Below, piece after piece: positions 35,291 to 43,977 of a stretch of DNA of 64,000 nt. The position numbers and the translations under genes were made by a program. Where the stretch lies: assembly GCA_946480915.1 (NCBI GenBank), contig CAMLLO010000015.1:46003-110002 (forward strand). Direction: 5' to 3'. The DNA comes from an uncultured Sphingobacteriaceae bacterium. GTDB taxonomy: Bacteria; Bacteroidota; Bacteroidia; Sphingobacteriales; Sphingobacteriaceae. Below the pieces are notes generated by a model. The model was not told where the DNA came from. It searched no databases and worked only from the letters and a program-made list of their open reading frames with translations. Numbering within the stretch: position 1 is the stretch's first letter; each line of letters starts with the position of its first letter.

Positions 35291-35430
35291 TGTTTGATTT
35301 TTTCTCAAAGTAACAAAAAATGCATCATTTAAGAGAAAAATGAAAGAAATTCAGACTTAACAGAACCTTTATGCTAACATAATTTTCAGTTAAAAACGTA
35401 TAAATAAGTTTACAGAAAGATTTATCTATC

Positions 35431-35637
35431 ATGTCGCCGATAAAACATTATAACACACTTGATGATGTCCTTAGCTATTTTCTAAGTCTGCTTCCCGAAG
35501 CGAAGCCTGACAGAATAGCTTCGATAAGCAAATATGCCCGAATAAATAATGAAGAAATAAAAGTTCAGGCTGTTAAACGGAAAGATGCTTCAGGATTTAC
35601 ATGGAATTTAGAAATTACCGTGGATTTTGCTGTTTAA
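35431..35637 (+). CDS. Small hypothetical protein
   Basis: A 68-aa soluble protein with an amphipathic helix (LDDVLSYFLSLLPEA) followed by a beta-like half (IKVQAVKRKD, WNLEITVDF). No family is recognised. It lies 73 bases upstream of, and co-directional with, a single-domain receiver and could be part of the same unit. Confidence 0.55.
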   Translation: MSPIKHYNTLDDVLSYFLSLLPEAKPDRIASISKYARINNEEIKVQAVKRKDASGFTWNLEITVDFAV

Positions 35638-35710
35638 GTCTTAGAATTTTCAGATTTTTCTAAACAAGTCTACTCACATTTTGTAATTATTAGCACTAAC
35701 GCTTTACAAA

Positions 35711-36088
35711 ATGGACAGAAGGGTAATCATTGTAGAAGACGAGGATAACGTCAGAGAAACCTTAGAACTACTTTTAACAAATGCGGGCTTTAAGGTTACA
35801 AGCTCGGCAACTGGTACAGACATTTTTGAAACAATCCATAATTTTAATCCGGACATCATTCTTCTGGATGTTATGTTGGATAATTTAGATGGCAGGGATA
35901 TTTGCAGGTCAATTAAGGAGGATCTCGCCACTCGTCACATTCCTGTAATTATGCTTTCAGGTGTCCCGGATGTCTACAATGCAATACTCGATGTCGGAGC
36001 AAACGACGTAGTAGCAAAACCCTTTGATGAAATAACTCTTTTAAACCGAATTGAAAGACAGCTTTCCAATTCTAGTATTCAACTTTAA
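35711..36088 (+). CDS. Single-domain response regulator
   Basis: This 125-aa bare receiver has acidic residues E9-D10-E11, phosphoacceptor D53 in IILLDVMLDNLDG, S83 (MLSGVP) and K103 in VAKPFD. All key positions are intact. It has no adjacent kinase. With 954, 3536 and 24281 it is the fourth free receiver in 36 kb. Confidence 0.93.
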   Translation: MDRRVIIVEDEDNVRETLELLLTNAGFKVTSSATGTDIFETIHNFNPDIILLDVMLDNLDGRDICRSIKEDLATRHIPVIMLSGVPDVYNAILDVGANDVVAKPFDEITLLNRIERQLSNSSIQL

Positions 36089-36207
36089 TTTCAGCGAGAA
36101 CGAATTTCTTGGAAGCCTCAAATCTTCCAGCAGTACGTCGCAAAACAAAAAATTTTTAATAGATCGAATTTCAAACCAATCTCGTACATTATATAAATTG
36201 TACTATC

Positions 36208-36843
36208 ATGAAATTGAGATCATTCTTCTATATGCTTTTAAGCACCCTGCTACTTTTTTCTTGCCACCTTTCTGGTCAGCAAAAAACTAATGCGGTAAAG
36301 CCAACTGCAGCGCCCGGAAAAGCCATAGCGGTTTTCGCCGAAGGATGCTTTTGGTGTTCCGAACATATTTTCGAAGAAATTGCTGGTGTTGATTCAGCAA
36401 TTTCAGGTTATACAGGCGGGCATTTAAAAAACCCGAGTTACGAACAGGTATGTACAGAAACTACCGGCCACGCGGAAGCAATTATGGTGTATTATAATCC
36501 AAAAATTGTTTCATACTCCGATTTGCTTGATGCATTTTTCAGCTCTCATGATCCAACGACTTTGAATCGCCAGGGCCCGGATGTTGGCACATCGTACCGC
36601 TCTGCGATATTTTATAATACCCCGGCCGAAGAGGAACTGGTTAGAAAGGCCATTATGAAATGGACCCCGGCATTTAAAAAACCTATAGTTACCGAGGTCG
36701 CTCGCCTGAAAGCGTTCTATCGTGCCGAAGACTATCATCAGAATTATGCAGCTTCCAATCCGGGCAACTCCTATATAAGAGGAGTATCAATGCCGCGATT
36801 CGAATCATTTAAACGAGAATGCAAACTAAAGCTGAAAGAATAA
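36208..36843 (+). CDS. msrA: Peptide-methionine (S)-S-oxide reductase, predicted lipoprotein
   Basis: This 211-aa enzyme repairs methionine S-sulfoxide. The active-site motif is EGCFWCSEHIF with catalytic C47; the family strand GYTGGHLKNPSYEQV and HDPTTLNRQGPDVGTSYRS follow. A signal peptide ends in a lipobox (LLLFSC, C19), so it is exported and lipid-anchored, unlike the usual cytoplasmic MsrA. It probably protects envelope proteins. No MsrB is next to it. Confidence 0.94.
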   Translation: MKLRSFFYMLLSTLLLFSCHLSGQQKTNAVKPTAAPGKAIAVFAEGCFWCSEHIFEEIAGVDSAISGYTGGHLKNPSYEQVCTETTGHAEAIMVYYNPKIVSYSDLLDAFFSSHDPTTLNRQGPDVGTSYRSAIFYNTPAEEELVRKAIMKWTPAFKKPIVTEVARLKAFYRAEDYHQNYAASNPGNSYIRGVSMPRFESFKRECKLKLKE

Positions 36844-36853
36844 TAAAACCTAC

Positions 36854-37033
36854 ATGAGTTTTCCGATGACCAAGAGCAATGAATTTAACGGAGCGTGCTC
36901 TTTAACAACGCTAAAAGAAAACTCTGCTGAAAATAAGCTCATGCAAGCTTCAAAGCCGATAAAAAATAATTCAATGAAAATAAATAGGCATGGTTTTAGC
37001 CATTGGGCTATATTCTATATCTTGTACCCTTAA
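36854..37033 (+). CDS. Possible 59-aa small protein overlapping the M16 peptidase start
   Basis: An ATG at 36854 opens a frame of 59 codons (MSFPMTKSNEFNGACS at the start, HWAIFYILYP at the end). Its TAA overlaps the peptidase ATG in the sequence TAATG, a form that allows translational coupling. Composition is not convincingly protein-like and no family is recognised. It may simply be an open stretch. Confidence 0.2.
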   Translation: MSFPMTKSNEFNGACSLTTLKENSAENKLMQASKPIKNNSMKINRHGFSHWAIFYILYP

Positions 37034-38262
37034 TGGATTATCAGGTCTTTACCCTGCCTAACGGCATTCGTCTTTTACATAAACCTACACCGTCTTCACT
37101 GTCTCATGCCTGCATCATTATTAACGCGGGTTCAAGAGATGAGAAGCAAGGAAAAGATGGTCTCGCTCATTTTATCGAGCACTTATTGTTTAAAAGAACT
37201 GAGAAACGAAGTACCACGCAAATTCTGAACCGTCTTGAGCTTGTAGGAGGTGATTTAAACGCTTATACCACCAAAGAATACACTTGCCTCCACGCCTCGT
37301 TTTTAAATCCATATCTGGAAAGAGCATTAGAGCTTTTTCAGGATCTTGTTTTTCATTCTATGTTTCCACAGGATGAGATTGAAAAAGAAAGAAGCGTAAT
37401 TCTTGATGAAATTGCCTCTTATCAGGATCAACCCGAAGAAGCTATTCAGGACGATTTTGAAGATATCCTCTTCGCTGGTCATCCGTTAGGAAGAAATATT
37501 CTCGGCACGAATGATAGCGTTAAAGCATTGGAGCGTCCGGATATTCTAAATTTTCTAAGCGCCAACTATAATACTCACGAAATCGTCGTAGGGGTTTTAG
37601 GAAATTATGATTTTAAAAAGCTTTGTAAGCTTTTCACGAAGATCTACTCAGAAATACCCGAAAGGAAAATAAGTTTAGATCGTAAGCCGTTTAAAGGTAA
37701 TAAACCGTCAGAAAGCCGAATTGAAAAATCAATCGGTCAAACCCATTGCGTAATTGGCAATCAGGCGTATTCCATTCATCACGAATATAAAACCGGATTG
37801 ATGTTGCTCAACAATCTTTTGGGCGGTACAGGTATGAGTTCGAGACTTAATCTTCAAATCCGGGAGAAATATGGAATAGCTTATACAATAGAATCGAACT
37901 ATACCGGCTTCAGCGATACAGGAATATTCTCAATTTACTTCGGAACCGATGCTGAAAAATCAAGGAGAGCATTATCCATGGTGCACAAGGAACTAAAAAA
38001 GCTGCGGGAAAATAAATTATCGGCAATTGCTTTGCGACAGGCACAGCAAAAATTCACAGGTTTGATTGCTTTGGGAGAAGAAAACAGGATTGGCTTAATA
38101 ATTTCGATGACCAAAAGCTTAACAGATTATGGAAAAGCAGATACGCTTGAAGAGATGTATGCCAAAATAAATGCGGTTACCGCAGATCAGGTGCTTGAAA
38201 TTGCAAATGAGATTTTCGATCCTGCAAAGCTTACATCACTTGTATTTGAACCGTCAGAATAG
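37033..38262 (+). CDS. M16 family zinc metallopeptidase
   Basis: A 409-aa peptidase of the insulinase/processing-peptidase family. The inverted zinc motif HFIEH is at residues 46-50, with the distal Glu in the ERSVILDEI helix. The C-terminal half has the second M16 domain (GLMLLNNLLGGTGMSSRL, REKYGIAYTIES). No signal peptide, so it acts in the cytoplasm. I chose ATG 37033 (MDYQVFTLPNG) over an upstream TTG. Bacterial relatives process peptides; the substrate is unknown. Confidence 0.93.
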   Translation: MDYQVFTLPNGIRLLHKPTPSSLSHACIIINAGSRDEKQGKDGLAHFIEHLLFKRTEKRSTTQILNRLELVGGDLNAYTTKEYTCLHASFLNPYLERALELFQDLVFHSMFPQDEIEKERSVILDEIASYQDQPEEAIQDDFEDILFAGHPLGRNILGTNDSVKALERPDILNFLSANYNTHEIVVGVLGNYDFKKLCKLFTKIYSEIPERKISLDRKPFKGNKPSESRIEKSIGQTHCVIGNQAYSIHHEYKTGLMLLNNLLGGTGMSSRLNLQIREKYGIAYTIESNYTGFSDTGIFSIYFGTDAEKSRRALSMVHKELKKLRENKLSAIALRQAQQKFTGLIALGEENRIGLIISMTKSLTDYGKADTLEEMYAKINAVTADQVLEIANEIFDPAKLTSLVFEPSE

Positions 38263-38305
38263 CGTTTAAATCGGCAGTAGATATTTCTAATCCCCCTTAT
38301 TTAAT

Positions 38306-38313
38306 TATTTTTG
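38306..38313 (+). promoter_or_regulatory. Candidate -7 element of def
   Basis: TATTTTTG matches TAnnTTTG and ends four bases before the def ATG, which would give a leaderless mRNA. No -33 TTG is evident. Confidence 0.45.
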
Positions 38314-38317
38314 CAAA

Positions 38318-38881
38318 ATGAAGTTACCGATTATAGCGTACGGAGATCCGGTTTTAAGAAAAAAGGCAGTAGATATTCCGCAAGACTACCCTAACCTGCC
38401 TAACCTGATCGAAAACATGTTCGACACGATGTATAATGCCAATGGTGTTGGAATTGCTGCGCCGCAAATCGGTCTTTCCATACGTCTTTTTGTGATCGAC
38501 TTAAGCGATAAAGACGAACCTGAACTTCAAGGTTTTAAAAAGGTGTTTATCAATGCGCAAGTTTTAAATGAAGAGGGAGAAAAATGGGACTTTAATGAAG
38601 GTTGCTTGAGCATTCCTGATATCCGCGAAGATATAAGCCGAAATCAAAAAGTTACAATTTCTTATTTCGATGAAGATTGGAGTCAGCACACAGAAACTTT
38701 TTCAGGCTTTAAGGCACGCGTTATTCAACACGAGTACGACCATATTGAAGGTAAATTATTTACAGACAAATTGAGCCCTCTTAGACGAGCTATGTTGAAA
38801 AGCAAACTTGATTCAATATCGAGAGGTGCTGTTAAAGTAGATTATAGGATGAAATTTCCAGCGGCTTCCAAAAAACGCTAA
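38318..38881 (+). CDS. def: Peptide deformylase
   Basis: This 187-aa metalloenzyme removes the N-formyl group from new proteins. All three motifs are intact: GIAAPQIG (motif 1), EGCLSIP (motif 2, metal Cys) and QHEYDHIEG (motif 3, two metal His and catalytic Glu). The 3' end overlaps the convergent gene at 38878 by four bases. Confidence 0.97.
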   Translation: MKLPIIAYGDPVLRKKAVDIPQDYPNLPNLIENMFDTMYNANGVGIAAPQIGLSIRLFVIDLSDKDEPELQGFKKVFINAQVLNEEGEKWDFNEGCLSIPDIREDISRNQKVTISYFDEDWSQHTETFSGFKARVIQHEYDHIEGKLFTDKLSPLRRAMLKSKLDSISRGAVKVDYRMKFPAASKKR

Positions 38882-39516
38882 TCGCCGTTCGCACGGCTTT
38901 TATCTCCCTGCATAATTTGCTGGATCAGAGCTCCCCAGGCAAAAGGATTTAATAAAGGATTAGCTCCGCGCTGATTCATATTTTTATTGCTTAATGCAAT
39001 ATGGTTGTTTTGAAAATTCAGGTTATTCATCTCTGTTCCATCGCGCGGAAGACTTCGTGCCATCGCCATTAAAGAGGTTCTGGTTACATTTTTTCTGGCA
39101 ATTTCTAAGTCGTCATCCGCAAATTTCATCGCCAGAAAATCGCGGTTGAAATCATCTATGCTTGCCCATGGAAGCACACGGACCATGGGTAAATTCACGA
39201 CCTCTGCCTTCAATTTTATAATGACTGTGTATTTTTTATCCGGCACGTTTGCAGGGATAACAAGAGCTTCCCGCCGATATCCGATTGAACTAAAAACGAT
39301 CGTATCACCCTCATGAGCTACAAAAGAAAAATAACCCTGGTGGTTTGCAGAGAAGGTTTTACCTCTATCAGACCTGTTGGATATTGAAACATAAGGAACC
39401 ACTACATTGGAATCGAGATTGTAAACAAGTCCCGAAAATTGAACAATAGGTTTTTCCTGAGCTTGAGAAAATCCCAGTGCAGAACATAAAATTAATATAG
39501 CGAGCATGTGCTTCAT
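38878..39516 (-). CDS. Exported carboxypeptidase-regulatory-like domain protein
   Basis: The 212-aa protein has a signal peptide (to SQAQ, residue 20) and a beta-sandwich CarboxypepD_reg-like domain (~25-105: FSGLVYNLDSN, VPYVSISNR, FSFVAHEGDTIVFSSIGY). A C-terminal region of about 100 residues, rich in Asn and Met, has no known domain. In Bacteroidota this domain is common at the N-terminus of TonB-dependent receptors, but here it is free. Function unknown. Confidence 0.8.
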   Translation of the reverse strand: MKHMLAILILCSALGFSQAQEKPIVQFSGLVYNLDSNVVVPYVSISNRSDRGKTFSANHQGYFSFVAHEGDTIVFSSIGYRREALVIPANVPDKKYTVIIKLKAEVVNLPMVRVLPWASIDDFNRDFLAMKFADDDLEIARKNVTRTSLMAMARSLPRDGTEMNNLNFQNNHIALSNKNMNQRGANPLLNPFAWGALIQQIMQGDKSRANGD

Positions 39517-39607
39517 CAGTGTAAACCTAACAAAAATTGTGCAAGACTAATGTTAAAATCTGTTAAGAAAATGCTGTAGGCTCCTTGATAAAAGGGTAAT
39601 GTTATAA

Positions 39608-39641
39608 AAAAGCGATTCGTTATTACTAACGGATCGCTTTT
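39608..39641 (-). terminator. Intrinsic terminator after nfu
   Basis: A 15-bp stem (39608-39622 with 39627-39641, one G-U pair, loop TTAC) has its T run on the minus strand, 19 bases beyond the nfu stop. It ends the mrp-nfu unit. Confidence 0.85.
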
Positions 39642-39659
39642 ACATTATTGAATATCAGG

Positions 39660-39938
39660 TTAATTCAGCGCTTGTGGCATTACGGCATTGGGGTCATCCA
39701 TATCTGTAAGGTTAACGGCCTCAACACCTTCTATTTCGGGCACTGCCTTTTTTATTGCCTGCTCAATACCCGCTTTAAGAGTCATAATACTCATCGGACA
39801 AGATCCGCAAGCGCCAAGTAGCTTTAGCTTAACTATTTTATCTGATGTAATCTCTTCTACAGATACATTGCCTCCATCTGCCTCTAAATAAGGACGGATG
39901 GTATCCAGAGCACTTTCCACTTTTTGCAACAAATCCAT
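39660..39938 (-). CDS. nfu: NifU C-terminal domain iron-sulfur scaffold
   Basis: A 92-aa Nfu-type protein with the cluster-binding motif ACGSCPMS (C44, C47) and the family segments RPYLEADGGNVSV and GIEQAIKKAVPEI. Nfu proteins carry Fe-S clusters to apo-enzymes. It is encoded 38 bases after the Mrp ATPase on the same strand, a pair that acts in Fe-S assembly. Confidence 0.94.
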   Translation of the reverse strand: MDLLQKVESALDTIRPYLEADGGNVSVEEITSDKIVKLKLLGACGSCPMSIMTLKAGIEQAIKKAVPEIEGVEAVNLTDMDDPNAVMPQALN

Positions 39939-39976
39939 TGTAAATCTTTTTTATAAAAATACAAAATTTTATTCTT

Positions 39977-41053
39977 TTAACCTACTTTCGCCGGCGTTTT
40001 GGCATTTGCTATCGACACTTGTTGCGCAATTCGTTCTGCAATGTCTAAGAAAGCGACAGACATAGGGTTGCCTTCATTTAAAATGACAGGGCTTCCAGCG
40101 TCTCCGGCATCGCTGATACTTTGCACCAATGGAATCTCTCCTAAAAATGCTGTATTGTACATTTCTGCCAGCCTGCGTCCACCACCTTCGCCAAAAATAT
40201 AATACTTATTATCAGGAAGCTCTGCCGGAGTGAAATAAGACATATTTTCCACGATACCCAAAATCGGAACGTTAATCGAGTCCATCAGGAACATTCCAAT
40301 TCCTTTTTTAGCATCCGCCAGGGCTACGTTTTGCGGTGTAGTAACGATAACAGCACCTGCAACTGGATAATTTTGTGTCAATGTTATATGAATATCGCCG
40401 GTACCTGGAGGAAGATCTACAACCAAATAATCCAATTCGCCCCAATCAGCATCATTAAACAACTGCTTAACAGCATTGGAAGCCATCGGCCCCCTCCACG
40501 GAATAGGTTGATTTGGGTCTGTGAAAAAGCCTATCGATAACAGCTTAATTCCGAATTTCTCTATTGGATCTATCCGTGTTTTCCCGTCCGGGGTTTGGGT
40601 CGCATTGGGCCTTTCGCTTTCCAGTCCAAACATTATTGGAATTGACGGACCATAAATATCCGCGTCAATCAGGCCAACTTTTGCACCCCGCTTTGCTAAT
40701 CCAATAGCTAAATTTGCAGAAACAGTAGATTTTCCTACCCCGCCTTTACCAGAGGCTACAACAATTATATTTTTAATATTGCTAAGAGGCTGATTCTTTG
40801 GAGCGGTTACCCGGGAGGTCATTTTCACATCAACTATCACATCCTTACTTATGAAGTGAGCGATTGCATTGCGACATGCATTTTCAATTAATGCCTTTAA
40901 CGGACATGCAGGGGTTGTTAAAACCACCGAAAAGGTAAGATTATTTCCTTCGATAATAATATCTTCAATCATATTCAGAGTCACAAGATCCTTTTTAAGA
41001 TCCGGCTCTTCAACATGACTCAATGCTTGTAATACTAGCTCTTTTGTAATCAT
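39977..41053 (-). CDS. mrp: Mrp/ApbC-family Fe-S cluster carrier ATPase
   Basis: The 358-aa protein has an N-terminal MIP18/DUF59 domain (~1-85) and a deviant Walker A motif VASGKGGVGKST (K108), with LIDADIYGPSIP and DLPPGTGD. The family's C-terminal CxxC, normally just after the ENM-S motif, is absent here (VENMSYFTPAELPDN). The Cys in TTPACPLKAL of the DUF59 domain remains. It acts with Nfu in cluster delivery, but the mode of cluster binding is unclear. Confidence 0.93.
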   Translation of the reverse strand: MITKELVLQALSHVEEPDLKKDLVTLNMIEDIIIEGNNLTFSVVLTTPACPLKALIENACRNAIAHFISKDVIVDVKMTSRVTAPKNQPLSNIKNIIVVASGKGGVGKSTVSANLAIGLAKRGAKVGLIDADIYGPSIPIMFGLESERPNATQTPDGKTRIDPIEKFGIKLLSIGFFTDPNQPIPWRGPMASNAVKQLFNDADWGELDYLVVDLPPGTGDIHITLTQNYPVAGAVIVTTPQNVALADAKKGIGMFLMDSINVPILGIVENMSYFTPAELPDNKYYIFGEGGGRRLAEMYNTAFLGEIPLVQSISDAGDAGSPVILNEGNPMSVAFLDIAERIAQQVSIANAKTPAKVG

Positions 41054-41201
41054 CTATTCAGTATGAGACGCAAATTTATGAAACCTATGACTATTATGCT
41101 TGTTTGCATACTGAATTTACAGATATTTACACTCTGGAAATAAAACTTACGTTCAATCGTTCTTTTATACTATTCAATGAATCTCAAAGTCTTGTTTATA
41201 C

Positions 41202-43334
41202 ATGCCTAAACGTATTCCCGCCAAGTATATAAAAATTGCCATCATTTCTTTCTCAGCAGCGCTGTTATTGCTTTTAACAGGAGGTTTAATTGCCTACTCG
41301 AAACGCGAAGCAGTTTTGCAAACCATAATTACAAAAGCTGTCAACAAAGCTAAAAGGGACTATAATCTTAATCTAAAGTTCAGTAATCCACATTTTGAAG
41401 GCTTAACTTCTGTGGCCTTCTCGAACGTTTCGGTTATACCCGAAAATAGAGATAGCCTTATTAATATAAATGATCTGTTAATCGGAATCAAATTATTGCC
41501 ACTTATCTCAGGCGATTTCAAAATAGCCCAATTAAAAATTAAAAGCGGAAAAATAAACCTGGTTAAACACGACAGTATAAGCAACTATGATTTCTTATTT
41601 AAGAGAAAAAACCGCGATAGTACTAAAACAACAAAAGCCGATCTGGCAGAAATGGCTAACAATCTGCTTAACCAGGTTCTTTATAAGATTCCGGACGACA
41701 TGCAGGTTACGGACTTTGATGTCGCAATCACTCATAATCAGAATAAACTAAGGTTCTATACATCTTCCGCAACAATAAATGACGGTGAACTGAAATCCAA
41801 AATCTTATTAAACAATACTGAAGCTGTTTGGCATGTCGATGGTACTGTAGAGCCTGGTAAAAAAAGACTTGCATTCAAATTATATGCTGAAAATAGAAAA
41901 GTTGAATTAGCGCTGTTGGAAAAAGAATATGGCCTGAAACTTAATTTTGATACGGTTTACACTGAGCTGAAAAAAGCAGCAAAGCACGGCGATAACTTTC
42001 GTATCTATGGATCGTGGGCAATTAAAAACCTTTTAATTAATCATCCCAAGATTGCAGCAAACAACGTCATAGTGCCCAGTGGTGCAATTGATGCAGACGT
42101 TGTTATTGGCGAAAATTTTATCGCATTAGACAGCACCTCTGTTATCTATTTAAAAAATATCACAGCTAATCCTTATATAAAATACACAACCTCTCCTAAA
42201 AAGACTTATACTTTAAAGTTGAAAACTGAGCAGCTAAATGCTCAACAACTGTTCGATTCTTTTCCATTGGGCCTCTTCGAATCTCTCGATGGGATTAAAG
42301 TTGCAGGCAAACTTAAATACAATCTCGACTTTTTTCTGGATTCTAAAAACCCTGATAGCGTTCGAATAAATTCATCCTTACAAAAAAGCAGTGATTTTAG
42401 AATTTTAAAGTGGGGAAAGACAAATTTGCAAAAGATAAACAGCAGCTTTGTTTATACGCCATACGAATACGGCAAACCCATGCGAGATATAATTATTGGT
42501 CCTCAAAACCCTGATTATGTTCCGATCGATCAAATAGCGCCAAATCTTCGAAATGCTATCTTAACTGCAGAAGATCCATCATTTTATACTCACAATGGCT
42601 TCGTGGAAAAGGCTTTTCAACGTTCTATTGCCACCAACTTCAAGAAAAAGGCATTTAAGCAAGGCGGGAGCACAATCTCTATGCAATTGGTAAAAAATGT
42701 TTTCCTAAGCAGGCAGAAAACAATGGCCAGGAAGGTGGAGGAAATTCTGCTGGTTTGGATGATAGAAAACAATCGTCTCTCATCTAAACAACGAATGTTC
42801 GAGGTCTATCTAAACCTTATAGAATGGGGCAATAACGTATACGGAATCGGTGAAGCTGCAAGGTACTATTTCGGCAAACATCCATCTGATCTCAGCTTGG
42901 GTGAAAGCCTTTTTCTTGCAACGATAGTACCTCGGCCCAAAAAAGGGTTGTACTTTTTTGAGGCGGATGGTAGCTTGAGTCATTCACTAAGAGGATATTT
43001 TAAGTTAATTGGCGGCTTGATGGCAAGGCGTGGTTATACCAGCAGAGACACAAACGCTTACGGCTTTTATGGCGTTATGTTAAAAGAAAGTTTGCGCCGC
43101 CAGGTTGATCCCATTGATTCGGTTATTGTGGATTCTCTTTACGAAGAAGATAATGAACAAACGGGTGGCGGTTTCTTCAAAAATATTTTCAGAAAAACCC
43201 CTGACTCCCTTCGGTCAGAGCAAAGATCAAATAAACTTATTTCCAGAGATACAGTTCTTAGCCCTGCAGAGATACGTCAGCAAAGACGTGAACAAAGACG
43301 CAAAGAACGCGAACAAAAAAAGAACGGCACATAA
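41202..43334 (+). CDS. AsmA-like/GT51 peptidoglycan glycosyltransferase fusion
   Basis: The 710-aa protein has one N-terminal membrane helix (~10-32) and ~390 residues that read like an AsmA-type repeat domain. A GT51 glycosyltransferase domain follows (~430-600), with catalytic E457 in LTAEDPSFYTHNG, QGGSTISMQLVKN, RKVEEILLVWMIE and EVYLNLIEWGNNVYGIGEAARYYFG split across ~534-557. There is no transpeptidase domain. The tail is Arg/Lys/Glu-rich. It probably polymerises glycan strands, with the AsmA-like part in the periplasm. This architecture is unlike PBP1 or MtgA. Confidence 0.88.
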   Translation: MPKRIPAKYIKIAIISFSAALLLLLTGGLIAYSKREAVLQTIITKAVNKAKRDYNLNLKFSNPHFEGLTSVAFSNVSVIPENRDSLININDLLIGIKLLPLISGDFKIAQLKIKSGKINLVKHDSISNYDFLFKRKNRDSTKTTKADLAEMANNLLNQVLYKIPDDMQVTDFDVAITHNQNKLRFYTSSATINDGELKSKILLNNTEAVWHVDGTVEPGKKRLAFKLYAENRKVELALLEKEYGLKLNFDTVYTELKKAAKHGDNFRIYGSWAIKNLLINHPKIAANNVIVPSGAIDADVVIGENFIALDSTSVIYLKNITANPYIKYTTSPKKTYTLKLKTEQLNAQQLFDSFPLGLFESLDGIKVAGKLKYNLDFFLDSKNPDSVRINSSLQKSSDFRILKWGKTNLQKINSSFVYTPYEYGKPMRDIIIGPQNPDYVPIDQIAPNLRNAILTAEDPSFYTHNGFVEKAFQRSIATNFKKKAFKQGGSTISMQLVKNVFLSRQKTMARKVEEILLVWMIENNRLSSKQRMFEVYLNLIEWGNNVYGIGEAARYYFGKHPSDLSLGESLFLATIVPRPKKGLYFFEADGSLSHSLRGYFKLIGGLMARRGYTSRDTNAYGFYGVMLKESLRRQVDPIDSVIVDSLYEEDNEQTGGGFFKNIFRKTPDSLRSEQRSNKLISRDTVLSPAEIRQQRREQRRKEREQKKNGT

Positions 43335-43384
43335 TTTTTTCTATCTTCGAAATCACTAATGGTGATTGCCCAAATTTTATTCAG

Positions 43385-43939
43385 ATGAAAATTGAAATAG
43401 AAGATAAAGAATTCGACCTGCTTTTGGAACATGACCAGATCGAGAAAAGAATAAGGTTTTTAGGTATTCAACTCAATGTCGATTATGAAAATCGAGTTCC
43501 GGTATTTTTAGGCGTATTAAACGGCAGCTTTATCTTCATGGCCGATCTAATAAAACAAATAAACATCTCTTCTGAAGTTAGCTTTGTGAAAGTGTCATCC
43601 TATAACGGCACCGATACTAGTTCGGGTATTGTAAAAGAAGTTATTGGCTTAGATTTAAATCTTAAAAACCGCGACGTTATAATTGTTGAAGACATCGTTG
43701 ATACGGGTATCACTTTAAGTTATCTTCTAGACAAGGTAAAAGATCAGGAACCGGCCTCAGTTTCGGTGTGTACCCTACTGTTAAAACCCAACTCATTACA
43801 TAAAGAAATTGACGAGATTGAATATGTAGGATTTGAAATTCAAAATGAATTTGTAGTTGGCTATGGATTAGACTATAAGGGCCTGGGGCGTAATTTAACC
43901 GACATCTATCGCGCAATATCTGCTCCTTCTGAAACCTAA
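43385..43939 (+). CDS. hpt: Hypoxanthine phosphoribosyltransferase
   Basis: This 184-aa purine-salvage enzyme makes IMP (and GMP) from the free base and PRPP. The PRPP motif VIIVEDIVDTGITLSYLL is intact, as are the loop KVSSYNGTDTSSG and the C-terminal base-binding region FVVGYGLDYKGLGRNL. A near-consensus -7 element (TATCTTCG) lies just upstream. Confidence 0.96.
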   Translation: MKIEIEDKEFDLLLEHDQIEKRIRFLGIQLNVDYENRVPVFLGVLNGSFIFMADLIKQINISSEVSFVKVSSYNGTDTSSGIVKEVIGLDLNLKNRDVIIVEDIVDTGITLSYLLDKVKDQEPASVSVCTLLLKPNSLHKEIDEIEYVGFEIQNEFVVGYGLDYKGLGRNLTDIYRAISAPSET

Positions 43940-43977
43940 TTTATATTATTTTTAGCATCTTTGAAAAATTTAAAAAA

